Positions 7,575 through 15,517 are shown, numbered from the stretch's first letter. The stretch: DNA of 33,672 nucleotides from Deltaproteobacteria bacterium RIFCSPLOWO2_02_FULL_50_16 (GCA_001798715.1 MGSF01000009.1:1-33672); one strand, 5' to 3'. A program made the numbers and translations. The notes: generated from the sequence alone by a model not told the origin.

Positions 7575-8063
7575 ATGAGTCACCTCCTTCAAAAATGGCC
7601 TAAAAATTTCATCACAAAAAAATTGGCCCGATGGATACACCAAACTCACAATCGTTTTTTTTCTTGTATCCTTCTAGGAGGATCCACTCACGAAATCAAC
7701 TCATCGTATCTCCGAAAAATAGGGGTTTCCATCACCACAAATCCACGACAGGCCGATATCCTTGTCCTCTCGCTCCCATTAACCGAAAAAATGGGTCGAT
7801 GGTCCAGGATCCTCTATGACCAAATGCCTTTCCCCAAGTACACAATCGGCATTGGAAACAATTCGCAAAAGGGTTTCCCTGAAAAGACCTACTCTTTTTG
7901 TTCCCTGGAGGATGTCGGAATCTCCCTCAACCTTCATGTCCCTGATGCCTTAATGAACACAAAGACCCTGATGATGGCGTTTCAACAACTGCGAAATACC
8001 CTTTCCCAAGATATCACACGGGGTGAAGAAGGAGAAGAAAGTGCAGATAAGACACATTTTTGA
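7575..8063 (+). CDS. NuoB-like subunit lacking all N2 cluster cysteines
   Basis: A 162-residue paralogue of NuoB. The intact copy at 17350 has N2 ligands C37, C38, C103 and C132; by alignment these are G36, S37, N96 and A125 here. The fold markers remain: PRQADILVL for [20 protein letters not shown] for RIYDQMCHPKW, and HVP before the lost PGCPPRPE motif. The two cysteines present (31, 109) are not at ligand positions. No cluster N2 can form by the known scheme, so electrons could not reach quinone through it. The frame is intact, with a downstream overlap onto the NuoC-like gene, which argues against decay. It most likely sits at the cytoplasmic membrane interface as a structural subunit. 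Confidence 0.82.
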   Translation: MSHLLQKWPKNFITKKLARWIHQTHNRFFSCILLGGSTHEINSSYLRKIGVSITTNPRQADILVLSLPLTEKMGRWSRILYDQMPFPKYTIGIGNNSQKGFPEKTYSFCSLEDVGISLNLHVPDALMNTKTLMMAFQQLRNTLSQDITRGEEGEESADKTHF

Positions 8064-8502
8064 GCACCTTCAGAAGGATTTGTCCTCCGTATTTTTTGAA
8101 TTGCACGAAGACAGTCCTTCCCATGGAGGGGATCCCTTTATCCTTGTTCCGGCAATGAGTCTTCTGCCTGTGTGCGACATTCTTAAAGACATGCAGAGAT
8201 ATGATTTTCAGTGTTTGAGCAACCTGACGGCTGTGGATTTTCAGGATCATTTGAGACTTATCTATCATCTATTTTCCTATACCCATCATCACAGCCTCAC
8301 ACTCACAACGTCGCTATTGCCGCCTCATTACGAGATTGACTCTGTTTCGCGGCTTTGGCCCATTGCCAACTGGTTTGAGCGAGAAGTCTTTGACATGTTT
8401 GGCATACAATTTCGGGGGCATCCCTCTCTCAAGCGTCTCCTGCTACCCCAGCATTGGACAGGATATCCTCTAAGGAAAGACTATGAACGAATGGCTAGGT
8501 GA
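8041..8502 (+). CDS. NuoC-like subunit (ghost complex I)
   Basis: A 153-residue homologue of NuoC (30-kDa subunit), a structural part of the peripheral arm next to NuoB and NuoD. The signature is well kept: [24 protein letters not shown] and then HPSLKRLLL and YPLRKDYE, matching the NuoC domain of the CD fusion at 18708. It is the least altered peripheral subunit of this set. GTG 8041 is preferred because AAGGAG precedes it by six bases; an in-frame GTG at 8023 would add six lysine-rich residues. It overlaps the NuoB-like gene at its start and the NuoD-like gene at its end. The C-D interface appears to be under selection even though catalysis is not. Confidence 0.88.
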   Translation: MQIRHIFEHLQKDLSSVFFELHEDSPSHGGDPFILVPAMSLLPVCDILKDMQRYDFQCLSNLTAVDFQDHLRLIYHLFSYTHHHSLTLTTSLLPPHYEIDSVSRLWPIANWFEREVFDMFGIQFRGHPSLKRLLLPQHWTGYPLRKDYERMAR

Positions 8503-9589
8503 AGAAAAAAAAGTATGTATTGGTCCTCATCATCCCGTGACCCGGGGGGGAATGAATTTTATTGCCTCCTTGGACGGGGAGACCCTTCGTCAAGCCATTC
8601 CTGAAATAGGATATTGTCACCGTTCCCTGGAAAAAATAGCCGAAAATACCGATTATCAAGGCTTCACAACTTATGCCTCCCAAGCCGATCCCCTCTCTCC
8701 GTACAGCTGCCAATGGAGTTATGTCATGGCCGTTGAAAAGTTAGCAGAAATCACAGTTCCTCGACGGGCCGAGTTTCTTCGCGTCATCGCTATGGAATTA
8801 AACCGCATCACTTCACACCTGCATTTTCTCAGCTTTATGGCTGAAATCATAGGGGCGAAAATTTTAAAGGCCCAGTCCTTCAAGAGGGCCGAAATATTTT
8901 CTCATTACACAACCACCTTTTGTGGTAACGATAATATGTTTTTGCAGATAGGGGGGGTGGTTCGCGACCTGTGTTCCTCGGACTGGGAAACGACCCTTAT
9001 ACAATTTTTAGACCATTTAAAAACCTTTATCGATGAATACTCCTATACGTTGAAAAATAATTATGTCTTTCAGCGACAATTGTCCTTTACAGGGGTCATC
9101 TCCGTTGAAGAAGCGATTCAATACAATCTTGTCGGACCCAATCTTCGAGCCTCTGGACTCGCGTGGGATCTCAGAAAAAACCGGCCCTATTCAATTTACT
9201 CAGAATTGAATCTTGAAATCCCCACGTGTCAGAGAAATAAAGGAGATGCCCATGATCGCGTACAAGTGAGGATTGATGAAATTGCCCAATCGGCCTCCCT
9301 TATCCGGCAATGTCTTGAAAAAATACCTCAGGGTCCCATTCAATGCAAAATCACAGAACCCATAAAACCCAAAACAGGTGAAATCTACAACTGTATCGAG
9401 GGCGTCCGCGGTGACACAGGAACTTATCTTGTCAGTAATGGAACCACTCAACCTCACCGATTAAAATTAAGAACAGGTTCGTTTTCGAGCCTTGCTCTTC
9501 TGGAAAAAATGGGGCGAGAAATCCCCCTCTCTGATTATCTTACTTTGATCGCAAGTCTTGACATCTCCCCTTGGGAGGCGGATCGATAA
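8483..9589 (+). CDS. NuoD-like subunit with altered quinone site (ghost complex I)
   Basis: A 368-residue homologue of NuoD (49-kDa subunit), which in complex I closes the quinone pocket with NuoB. The fold signature is clear: [41 protein letters not shown] and IGGVVRDL. Aligned with the NuoD domain at 18708, the quinone-binding His (H199 there) is R21, the Tyr (Y248) is P70 and the Asp (D300) is I122. These match the residues called His38, Tyr87 and Asp139 in Thermus. Quinone reduction by the standard mechanism looks impossible. C and D are separate genes here, unlike the fused CD downstream. The stop TAA overlaps the next ATG (TAATG). Confidence 0.88.
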   Translation: MNEWLGEEKKVCIGPHHPVTRGGMNFIASLDGETLRQAIPEIGYCHRSLEKIAENTDYQGFTTYASQADPLSPYSCQWSYVMAVEKLAEITVPRRAEFLRVIAMELNRITSHLHFLSFMAEIIGAKILKAQSFKRAEIFSHYTTTFCGNDNMFLQIGGVVRDLCSSDWETTLIQFLDHLKTFIDEYSYTLKNNYVFQRQLSFTGVISVEEAIQYNLVGPNLRASGLAWDLRKNRPYSIYSELNLEIPTCQRNKGDAHDRVQVRIDEIAQSASLIRQCLEKIPQGPIQCKITEPIKPKTGEIYNCIEGVRGDTGTYLVSNGTTQPHRLKLRTGSFSSLALLEKMGREIPLSDYLTLIASLDISPWEADR

Positions 9590-10773
9590 TGGAAGTATTA
9601 TCCTCTTTTTTCTTAAACAACATCAGTCCTATGGTTTCCATTGGGGCTCAATTAACCTTTATTTTCATCCTCATTTTTGTCATCTTCTTTCCACTCATCA
9701 CCCTGACCTATTGGATCGAACAAGTTATTTATTCTCGTTTCTCAGGAATTCGCGGTGCAGGTCACAGTCTTTACAACATCATTTTCCCCATGAAAATAAT
9801 CACCAAGCTTCTTCAAAAAGAATCTCAAACAGATCCCTACATCGATCGGCCCCTCTTTTGCCTTGCTCCTTATGTTGGTTTTTCAACGGTAGTTTTGACT
9901 TTAATCGTCCTCCCTTTTTCAAGCCACTATGTCTTATCCCATTCTGATTTAGGGGTTCTCTATCTCATCACATTTATATTTCTCATGGGGATCCATGCCC
10001 TCATGGCGGGATGGAGCTCCAATTCCAAATGGGCCCTCATAGGAGCTGTTCGTTCGTTGACCCAATCCCTCTGCGGCATCACTCTCTACGGTCTCGTGAT
10101 AATGATCATCACCCTACAAACCCATTCGCTCTCTATTCAGGACATCATCCAAATGCAGGGGCCCCATCCCTGGCAATGGCTCCTCTTTCTCAGTCCCTTT
10201 ACATTAGCGGCCTTTTTGCTTTCACTCTCCTCCCTCATGATGATCATCGACCAACCCCCTTATGGAACCGCCACATCCTCTTCAGAAATCCATTCGGGAT
10301 ATAAAGGCCATTATACGGGTATTCGTTATTTTGTCCTTACCATCAGTAACAAAGGAGCCTTCTTCATCTTAAGTGCCATGACAACACATCTTTTTTTGGG
10401 GGGCTGGCAAGCGCCAGCCTCCTGGCTGTATTGGGCCGCCGTCTTTTCACCCCAATTTCCCAATATTATTGAAATGGGGGTTTTTTTATTTAAAACCTTA
10501 TGCGTTGTATGGATAATACTCATCCTACAAAACACCCTTCCTCCCCTACGACTGGATCATTTGATAAAACTGACCTGGAAATATCTTATACCTCTTGGTT
10601 TGACAGCATTGGCCGGCACCGCCATTTGGACCTATATTTTCCCTGATGGAAATCTTTTTACTCAGTACTTATTATCTTTACTATTGGTCACCTTTGGAAT
10701 TTATTTTTTCTATCGTCTCCTGTATCATACCTACCTCTCCATCAAACCTAGAATCAAAGGAAAAAAGGCATGA
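9589..10773 (+). CDS. NuoH-like membrane subunit with lost loop motifs (ghost complex I)
   Basis: A 394-residue integral membrane protein with about eight helices, equivalent to NuoH, which joins the membrane arm to the quinone cavity. Conserved landmarks include KIITKLLQKE, LMAGWSSNSKWALIGAVRSL and the LGGW motif. The intact NuoH motif ETNRTPFDLPEGESEIVAG is replaced by DQPPYGTATSSSEIHSG, which removes most of the acids at the mouth of the E-channel, and the ERRGPN motif of the first loop is absent. The ATG at 9589 shares bases with the NuoD-like stop, and GGGAGG at 9574-9579 is a good Shine-Dalgarno sequence. The stop overlaps the following 49-codon gene (ATGA). Confidence 0.85.
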   Translation: MEVLSSFFLNNISPMVSIGAQLTFIFILIFVIFFPLITLTYWIEQVIYSRFSGIRGAGHSLYNIIFPMKIITKLLQKESQTDPYIDRPLFCLAPYVGFSTVVLTLIVLPFSSHYVLSHSDLGVLYLITFIFLMGIHALMAGWSSNSKWALIGAVRSLTQSLCGITLYGLVIMIITLQTHSLSIQDIIQMQGPHPWQWLLFLSPFTLAAFLLSLSSLMMIIDQPPYGTATSSSEIHSGYKGHYTGIRYFVLTISNKGAFFILSAMTTHLFLGGWQAPASWLYWAAVFSPQFPNIIEMGVFLFKTLCVVWIILILQNTLPPLRLDHLIKLTWKYLIPLGLTALAGTAIWTYIFPDGNLFTQYLLSLLLVTFGIYFFYRLLYHTYLSIKPRIKGKKA

Positions 10774-10919
10774 AAAAATATCTCTTTACCCTTATCAAAA
10801 CCTTCGTCATAACACTTGAGGAGCTTTCCATCACTGGTTCCTACTGGATAGTGACTCGCCGCCTTGATCGCCTTTTTTATGCCCCTCAGAAACAAAAGCT
10901 GAATGAGGGAAAATCATGA
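10770..10919 (+). CDS. 49-residue peptide in the nuoI position, no ferredoxin domain
   Basis: A short frame exactly between the H- and J-like genes, overlapping both by ATGA junctions, so translation is almost certainly coupled. The peptide starts MKKYLFTLIKTFVITLEEL, resembling the N-terminal membrane-surface helix of NuoI, and continues with an aromatic-basic stretch (YWIVTRRLDRLFYAP). It has no cysteine, whereas NuoI carries two CxxCxxCxxxCP ferredoxin motifs for clusters N6a and N6b. I infer a NuoI reduced to its anchoring helix, but similarity over so short a span is weak and position is the main evidence. Translation into a tight operon slot argues against chance. Confidence 0.55.
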   Translation: MKKYLFTLIKTFVITLEELSITGSYWIVTRRLDRLFYAPQKQKLNEGKS

Positions 10920-11413
10920 CTCCTTCTATTATCACTTTTTGCCTCCTTACATTGTTCGTCATCGGTTCAGGTCTGATTGTGGCCTTTACTAAAAACATTC
11001 TTCATTCCGTATTTGGCCTGCTCGGTGTTGCCATTTCTATGACTGGATATTTTTTGCTTCTGTCGGCGCCGTGGACGGCCTTGATTTTTATTCTTATTTA
11101 TACGGCACTCACATTTGTTGTTTTTCTCTTTGTAATTTTACTGACTCGGCGAAAGGAAATTATCGCGACCCTTTCTATATCCCATATTGGATATGGTCTT
11201 GTCCTTTCGGGTCTGTTGATTGTCTTTATGTCCTTAAGCCTCCTTCAACTTCCCGGTGTAACAGAAATTCGCGTCGTTGCTCCAGAAATGCCCCTTTTAA
11301 ACCTAGGAAAATCCATGGTGTCCCCTCATTTTATCGTTATTGAGCTCTTCTCTTTGACCCTTGTCATTCTTTTTGTCGGCCTCGTCACTCTCATACGCCG
11401 TGAGGTAAAATAA
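10916..11413 (+). CDS. NuoJ-like membrane subunit (ghost complex I)
   Basis: A 165-residue protein with five predicted helices, in the place and with the length of NuoJ. The family core LIYTALTFVVFLFVILL aligns with [17 protein letters not shown] of the intact copy at 25119: the Tyr is kept, but the Gly after it, part of the helix-3 region whose bulge switches during turnover, is Ala and the neighbours are bulkier. The end, IELFSLTLVILFVGLV, matches the usual [16 protein letters not shown]. Start ATG 10916 overlaps the stop of the 49-residue peptide, and the K-like gene follows after one base. Confidence 0.82.
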   Translation: MTPSIITFCLLTLFVIGSGLIVAFTKNILHSVFGLLGVAISMTGYFLLLSAPWTALIFILIYTALTFVVFLFVILLTRRKEIIATLSISHIGYGLVLSGLLIVFMSLSLLQLPGVTEIRVVAPEMPLLNLGKSMVSPHFIVIELFSLTLVILFVGLVTLIRREVK

Positions 11414-11414
11414 G

Positions 11415-11732
11415 ATGATGCCTCTTTATCCTTTTCTGGTTGTCGCCTCTATTTTGTTGGCATTAGGACTTTTTGTCGTTGTCACACGACGCCATCTTAT
11501 TGCCATCCTCATCGGAATAGAACTCATTCTATGTTCTGCCAGTTTAAATTTGGTTGCCTTCAATCAATTGCTTCATGGAAATTCCACTAGCATTTTAGAG
11601 GGTCACGCCTTCATGGTTTTGATTATTTTACTAACAAGCGCCCGGGTTTCGGTCGCCCTTTCTCTTTGTTTCCTAGTATTTCGTAATTTTAACTCGGCGG
11701 ATGCTCAACATATAATGACCCTTAAAGGATAA
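11415..11732 (+). CDS. NuoK-like subunit with Glu72-to-Arg change (ghost complex I)
   Basis: A 105-residue protein with three helices, homologous to NuoK (MrpC-like). The first key acid is kept (E36 in GIELIL), but the second is not: [10 protein letters not shown] in the intact NuoK (E72) reads TSARVSVALS here, putting R77 in the middle of a membrane helix. In complex I both Glu residues carry protons between the quinone end and the antiporter-like subunits. The loop before this helix is five residues longer, and the C-terminal MTLKG resembles the usual SLMKG. A second ATG follows directly (11418). A positive charge here should block ordinary proton relay. Confidence 0.88.
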   Translation: MMPLYPFLVVASILLALGLFVVVTRRHLIAILIGIELILCSASLNLVAFNQLLHGNSTSILEGHAFMVLIILLTSARVSVALSLCFLVFRNFNSADAQHIMTLKG

Positions 11733-11737
11733 AGGAC

Positions 11738-13825
11738 ATGTTGCTGCCCTTATTAGAAAACATATCTATCGTTATATGGTGGGTTCCTTTTCTTCCTTTG
11801 TTGGCGGCATTTGTCAATGCGCTCATCATCATGTTCTCCCGATCAACCTACCAACCCTGGGCCCATAGAATATCCATTTCTTTTCTCACCTTGTCTTTCT
11901 TCATTACCTTATGTGCTTTTTTTTACATCCAGGGGTTGCCCCCCGACGAACAAGAAAGAATTATCACCTTCTCTTCTTGGCTGTCCCTCCCCTTTCTCTC
12001 TGTGGACTGGGCCTTTTTAATCGATTCCTTCTCCCTTATTTTAATGCTTCTGATTACAGGATTCTCCTGTCTCATTCTCATCTATTCCATCGAGACGATG
12101 AGGCACGATCCTCGTTATGTTCGTTTCTTTTTCATAACAAATCTTACCATAAGCTTTCTCCTGATCACTGTGATGGCCGACAATCTCCTTTTGACTTTTT
12201 TGGGTTGGGAAGGTTTGGCGCTCTGCTCCTTTTTTCTCATTGGTCACTGGCACGGAGAATCCTTTCGGATGGAAAAGGGAAGGCATTATTTTATTATTCA
12301 TCGCATCAGTGACATAGGATTCATCTTGGGGATTCTGGGAATCTTCATTTTTCTCAAAGACCGTGGTTCTCCCACCCTTGATTTTGTCCTCATCCACGAC
12401 CAAATGGCCTCCATAGCCCATACTCTCAGGGGCACGATTCCCCTCTTATCACTTGTAGGCCTCTTTTTTCTCTCTTCCACACTCTTAAAGGTCGGACAGA
12501 TCCCATTTTTTGTCGGACTGTATCATCCCCATCATGCCCCTTTTCCAGCAACCATTCTCATCCAAATCATGGCCTCCTTAATCACAACCAGCTATCTGAT
12601 TCTCCGGCTTCACTTTGTCTTCTCCCACCTGGTGATCCTTCTAAAGATCTTGATCGTGATTGGACTTTTGACGGCCTTTTTGGCGGCCCTCATAAGCCTG
12701 GCCCACAACGATCTTGTCAAAATACTCTCCCTACTCAACATCAGCCAAGCGGGTTTCATTGTTACAAGCCTTGGCCTCTCGGCTTATTGGATCGCCTCTC
12801 TTCATCTGATCTTTCAAGTCATTTTCATGACGGGACTTTTTCTGGGATCGGGTGTGATTCTACATGTCATGAACGGAGAACATGACATTTGTCAAATGGG
12901 TGGGCTAAAAAAATATGTGCCCCATCTTTATTGGCCCTTTCTCCTCTGTCTTTTAGCGCTTATCGGCCTTTTTCCGTTTTCTGGATTTTTTTCACAGAGT
13001 CTGATTTTTTACGAGACATTTGAAAAGGCATTTCCCCTCTGGTTTATCGGGTTGTTGGCCCTTTTCCTTACCTCACTCTCCGCCTCTCGGCTCTTAACAT
13101 TTGTTTTTCTTGGAAAACCCCAAACCAAATCCAATGAAATGCATCTGAGCTATCTCAGCTCTCTTCCCCTTTCCCTAATGATTCCCTTCTTTATTTCTTC
13201 AATTTTGGCTGTCGGCATCGGCATGATTGGCCTTCCCCAAGCCCTGGGATCTCTGGCGGGATGGTATGATCCCCCTTTTATTCAACAATGGCTGGCTCCC
13301 GTCTTTGAATCACCCCTGACTCAAATTCATGAAGGTCCTGCTCCATCTTTTAAAATTCTCGGTCTCTCCGCCGTTTCTCTGGTCATGATCCTGTCAGGTT
13401 GTTGCGTGGGATATTTTTGGTTTCAGAGATTTCAAAAGGGATTGCCTTTGCAATTCCCGGGACAACAGAGAATCACAAAAATCTTAAATCGGGAATTATA
13501 TCTTGAAACCATTTATCACATCATGATCGTCATCCCATTATTAGGACTCAAAAATGCCATCTTTTTTATTGATCGAGTTGTCATAAACCTCATTATTCAT
13601 TTTCTGGTCCAAACATTTCAGGGAATCGCCCGCCTGTGCCGCTTTTGTGATCTGCGTCTCATTGATGGAAGCCTTCGTGGTTTTTCCCGCCTTATTCTTT
13701 TGAGTGGGCAAAAAATACAGCTTTTACAAAACGGAAGTATTCAGAATTATTCTGCCATTATTTTTGCAGGAACTTTATTTTTAATTTTCGGAGGGGTGCT
13801 GTACTATCTCCTAACAGTCTATTGA
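11738..13825 (+). CDS. NuoL-like antiporter subunit with lost distal charged residues (ghost complex I)
   Basis: A 695-residue membrane protein with the NuoL fold, including the long C-terminal lateral helix region. Retained: E158 in FLGWEGLALCS, the Asp in RISDIGF, and K251 in LLKVGQIP. Lost, by alignment with the intact copy at 25926: the His of SALIHAATMV (Q276), the His and Lys of THAFFKACLFL (Q360 and M364), and the Lys of FFSKDEI (Q420). The first half-channel therefore looks intact while the middle and exit half are disabled. AAAGGA precedes the ATG. No frameshift or internal stop is seen over 695 codons. The next gene follows only after a palindromic repeat. Confidence 0.92.
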   Translation: MLLPLLENISIVIWWVPFLPLLAAFVNALIIMFSRSTYQPWAHRISISFLTLSFFITLCAFFYIQGLPPDEQERIITFSSWLSLPFLSVDWAFLIDSFSLILMLLITGFSCLILIYSIETMRHDPRYVRFFFITNLTISFLLITVMADNLLLTFLGWEGLALCSFFLIGHWHGESFRMEKGRHYFIIHRISDIGFILGILGIFIFLKDRGSPTLDFVLIHDQMASIAHTLRGTIPLLSLVGLFFLSSTLLKVGQIPFFVGLYHPHHAPFPATILIQIMASLITTSYLILRLHFVFSHLVILLKILIVIGLLTAFLAALISLAHNDLVKILSLLNISQAGFIVTSLGLSAYWIASLHLIFQVIFMTGLFLGSGVILHVMNGEHDICQMGGLKKYVPHLYWPFLLCLLALIGLFPFSGFFSQSLIFYETFEKAFPLWFIGLLALFLTSLSASRLLTFVFLGKPQTKSNEMHLSYLSSLPLSLMIPFFISSILAVGIGMIGLPQALGSLAGWYDPPFIQQWLAPVFESPLTQIHEGPAPSFKILGLSAVSLVMILSGCCVGYFWFQRFQKGLPLQFPGQQRITKILNRELYLETIYHIMIVIPLLGLKNAIFFIDRVVINLIIHFLVQTFQGIARLCRFCDLRLIDGSLRGFSRLILLSGQKIQLLQNGSIQNYSAIIFAGTLFLIFGGVLYYLLTVY

Positions 13826-13842
13826 CAAACCATGTTTTCCAA

Positions 13843-13963
13843 GGCTGTTGAGAAAGGTCTAGATACGAGGCGGGCGGCTGAAGGCGCGACGCAGGCGTAC
13901 TTGATTGTACGTCGAGGAGCGACCGAAGCCGCCAACGAAGTAGATAGGCCTTTGTCAACAGCC
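13843..13963. repeat. 121-bp imperfect palindromic dispersed-type repeat
   Basis: The arms run GGCTGTTGAGAAAGGTCTA from the left and GGCTGTTGACAAAGGCCTA from the right strand, continue with matched GC-rich segments, and meet at a GTAC(ttgatt)GTAC centre. It fills most of the 164-base gap between the NuoL-like and NuoM-like genes. It looks like a REP/MITE-type interspersed element; similar palindromes recur in many proteobacterial genomes, but I cannot count copies here. In RNA it would form one long hairpin that could attenuate or stabilise the operon mRNA. Confidence 0.75.
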
Positions 13964-13989
13964 TTGCTCATGAACTGAAGAGGTGAATC

Positions 13990-15507
13990 ATGAATTTTCC
14001 CTACCTTTCATTTATAACATTCACTCCCCTCATAGGAGCTGTCTTGATCGCGATAACTCCTATTATTCGAGGATACACACAATGGGTCAAGTGGGTCGCA
14101 TTATTCGTCACAACCCTGCCCCTGATGGTGGCTGGAAAACTCTATCTTCTTTTCAATTCCAAAAACTACGCCCTCCAGTTCGTCGAAGGACCATGGGAAT
14201 GGATTCCTGATTACGCGATACAATATTTCATGGGAATTGATGGATTAGCTATGTCTCTTGTCATTCTCACCTCTTTGGTTGGAATCATCGTCATCATTGC
14301 CTCCTGGGATATAAAACAAAATCCAAAAGGATACTTTTCTCTGTTGTTGGTAACACAATCAGGTCTCACAGGGTTTTTTTGTTCCCTAGATTTTTTCCTG
14401 TGTTTTATATTTTTGATCCTGTCTCTCTTTCCACTCTATGGCCTCATCGGTCTTTGGGGCAAACCTCATGGAGAATCCGTCGCCACCAAATCCCTTTTAT
14501 TTCTATTTTCGGGAAGTATCTTACTCCTTCTTGTAATCATCACCCTTTATTCTTTTACTGAACCTCACACCTTCAACATGGTTTCTTTAACCCAGCAAGA
14601 CGTGCACAAATCCCTTCTAGGTGAATCTTGGTTTCGATATCTTTGCTGGCTTGGCCTTTTGAGCAGTAGCGTTATTTTTATTCCTATTGTTCCTTTTCAT
14701 ACATGGTTCGTCGATGCCGTCGAGGAGGCCCCCGCTCCTGTCAGTGTGATTCTTGCTGCTCTCGTAACAAAGGTAGGCCTCTACGGTTTATTACGATTTA
14801 ACGCCCCCATCTTCCCCGATGCCACCGGCCATTTTGCCTGGTTATTGGCCTTCATGGGAATCCTCAATATCCTTTATAGTACCTTTTGTGCCATGGCACA
14901 AAAAAACCTCAAACGCCTTTTCGCCTATCTCTCCATGGCCTCAATAGGTTTTTGTTTATTGGGAATTGCCACTTTTACGGCTGAAGGAATGACAGGAGCC
15001 GTTTTTCACATCTTGAACCATACCATCGTCTTTACCCTTGTCTTCTTGATAGTGGGAGCCTTGTTCCATCGGGCCCACCAACTTGAAATCCAAAGCTTCG
15101 GAGGATTGGGATCTCTCATCCCCCGCTATGCCCTACTGGCCTCCTTGTCCTTTTTTGCCGTTATGGGATTGCCGGGACTTTCTCCCTTTATCAGCGAAGT
15201 CACCGTTCTTCTTGGCGCTTTTCAAACATGGCGCCTCTTCTCAATCACTTCGTTACTGGGGATGGTTTTTATAGCCGCCGCCCTACTACGGGCCTATCAA
15301 CAAATCTTTTTTGGAAAAACCAATGACCTTTGCCGCGGGTGGCCTGATATTTCTCAAGGAGAAATGATGACCCTATGTCCCTTGCTTCTTATTGTCATTC
15401 TTTGCGGTATCTATCCACAACTTGGAATAGACGTCATCCAAACAACAATATTAAACCTTAACCAAGCCATGCTACCTTTTGTCTCCTATTCATTCATGAA
15501 CTTTTAA
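13990..15507 (+). CDS. NuoM-like antiporter subunit with lost Glu and Lys (ghost complex I)
   Basis: A 505-residue, roughly 14-helix homologue of NuoM. Family landmarks are present: VPFHTWFVDAVEEAPAPVS, the K261 position in VTKVGLYG, LKRLFAYLSM, an ILNHTI His and a conserved Glu in PFISEVTVLLG. Two central residues are gone: the Glu of FWEVMLIPMY (E144 class) is I143 in FLILSLFPLY, and the Lys of AIKVPLFPFHTW (K234 class) is F230. That pair drives proton loading in each antiporter unit, so this unit should not pump normally. AGAGGTG lies seven bases before the ATG, which suggests efficient initiation after the palindrome. The intact counterpart is at 27903. Confidence 0.92.
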   Translation: MNFPYLSFITFTPLIGAVLIAITPIIRGYTQWVKWVALFVTTLPLMVAGKLYLLFNSKNYALQFVEGPWEWIPDYAIQYFMGIDGLAMSLVILTSLVGIIVIIASWDIKQNPKGYFSLLLVTQSGLTGFFCSLDFFLCFIFLILSLFPLYGLIGLWGKPHGESVATKSLLFLFSGSILLLLVIITLYSFTEPHTFNMVSLTQQDVHKSLLGESWFRYLCWLGLLSSSVIFIPIVPFHTWFVDAVEEAPAPVSVILAALVTKVGLYGLLRFNAPIFPDATGHFAWLLAFMGILNILYSTFCAMAQKNLKRLFAYLSMASIGFCLLGIATFTAEGMTGAVFHILNHTIVFTLVFLIVGALFHRAHQLEIQSFGGLGSLIPRYALLASLSFFAVMGLPGLSPFISEVTVLLGAFQTWRLFSITSLLGMVFIAAALLRAYQQIFFGKTNDLCRGWPDISQGEMMTLCPLLLIVILCGIYPQLGIDVIQTTILNLNQAMLPFVSYSFMNF

Positions 15508-15517
15508 ATTGCAACCT

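Noticed and set aside
7213-15507. The first nuo-like set as a decaying pseudogene cluster
   Set aside because: Ten frames are open with full family lengths, overlapping start-stop junctions and good Shine-Dalgarno sites; decay would be expected to leave stops or frameshifts in some 8 kb.
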